From Alphaproteobacteria bacterium (GTDB taxonomy: Bacteria > Pseudomonadota > Alphaproteobacteria > CBDBCS01 > JAHZLG01), in the NCBI GenBank assembly GCA_022599995.1, contig JAHZLG010000137.1:1-6366 (forward strand): a stretch of DNA of 6,366 bases. Direction: 5' to 3'. This document shows positions 6,351 to 6,366 of this stretch, piece after piece. How positions within the stretch are numbered: position 1 is the first letter of the stretch; each line of letters begins with the position of its first letter. The translations under genes and the position numbers were made by a program. The notes below the pieces were generated by a model that saw only the letters and a program-made list of their open reading frames with translations, had not been told where the DNA came from and made no database searches.

Positions 6351-6366
6351 GCTGGACATGATGGTC

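Overview
The window looks like chromosomal DNA of a Gram-negative bacterium, most likely a proteobacterium and possibly an alphaproteobacterium. The evidence is a lipobox-bearing surface protein, a Tas-type aldo/keto reductase, a bacterial PurD and moderately high GC. No rRNA, tRNA, mobile element or CRISPR array is visible, so the taxonomic call is only an inference.

All three supported genes lie on the minus strand, so transcription runs from the right edge to the left. At the right (6336-5284) is a complete NADPH-dependent aldo/keto reductase of the Tas group, with its catalytic Asp/Tyr/Lys/His tetrad intact. A purine-rich spacer of about 130 bp follows. It holds three perfect copies of a 16-bp unit rich in G runs on the sense strand. 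Next is purD (5150-3678), phosphoribosylamine-glycine ligase of purine synthesis, about 60 residues longer than usual because of insertions. A 253-bp intergenic region then carries a near-consensus sigma70-type promoter and a leader hairpin.

The left 3.4 kb (3424 to the window edge) is a single uninterrupted reading frame of at least 1141 codons. It has no stop inside the window and so is easily missed by ORF callers that need a stop. It encodes a very large, acidic, Tyr/Asp/Gly-rich putative lipoprotein. Its layout is: a basic N-terminus and lipobox ending at Cys44, a Gly/Pro linker, a duplicated domain of about 90 residues (copies near residues 99-187 and 894-988, plus a weaker one near 716-790), a 22-residue Asp-rich run, a beta-rich region, two Pro-rich linkers, a PPC-like segment and an Ig/cadherin-like domain. 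It is probably an adhesin or other cell-surface structural protein. A run of eight C residues near its start makes on/off switching by slippage possible.

The two metabolic genes may be co-transcribed because they share orientation and no terminator is seen between them. The large surface protein has its own promoter and is probably a separate unit. The most noteworthy items are the repeat-bearing giant lipoprotein, its possible phase-variable tract, and the G-run tandem repeat in the purD leader.
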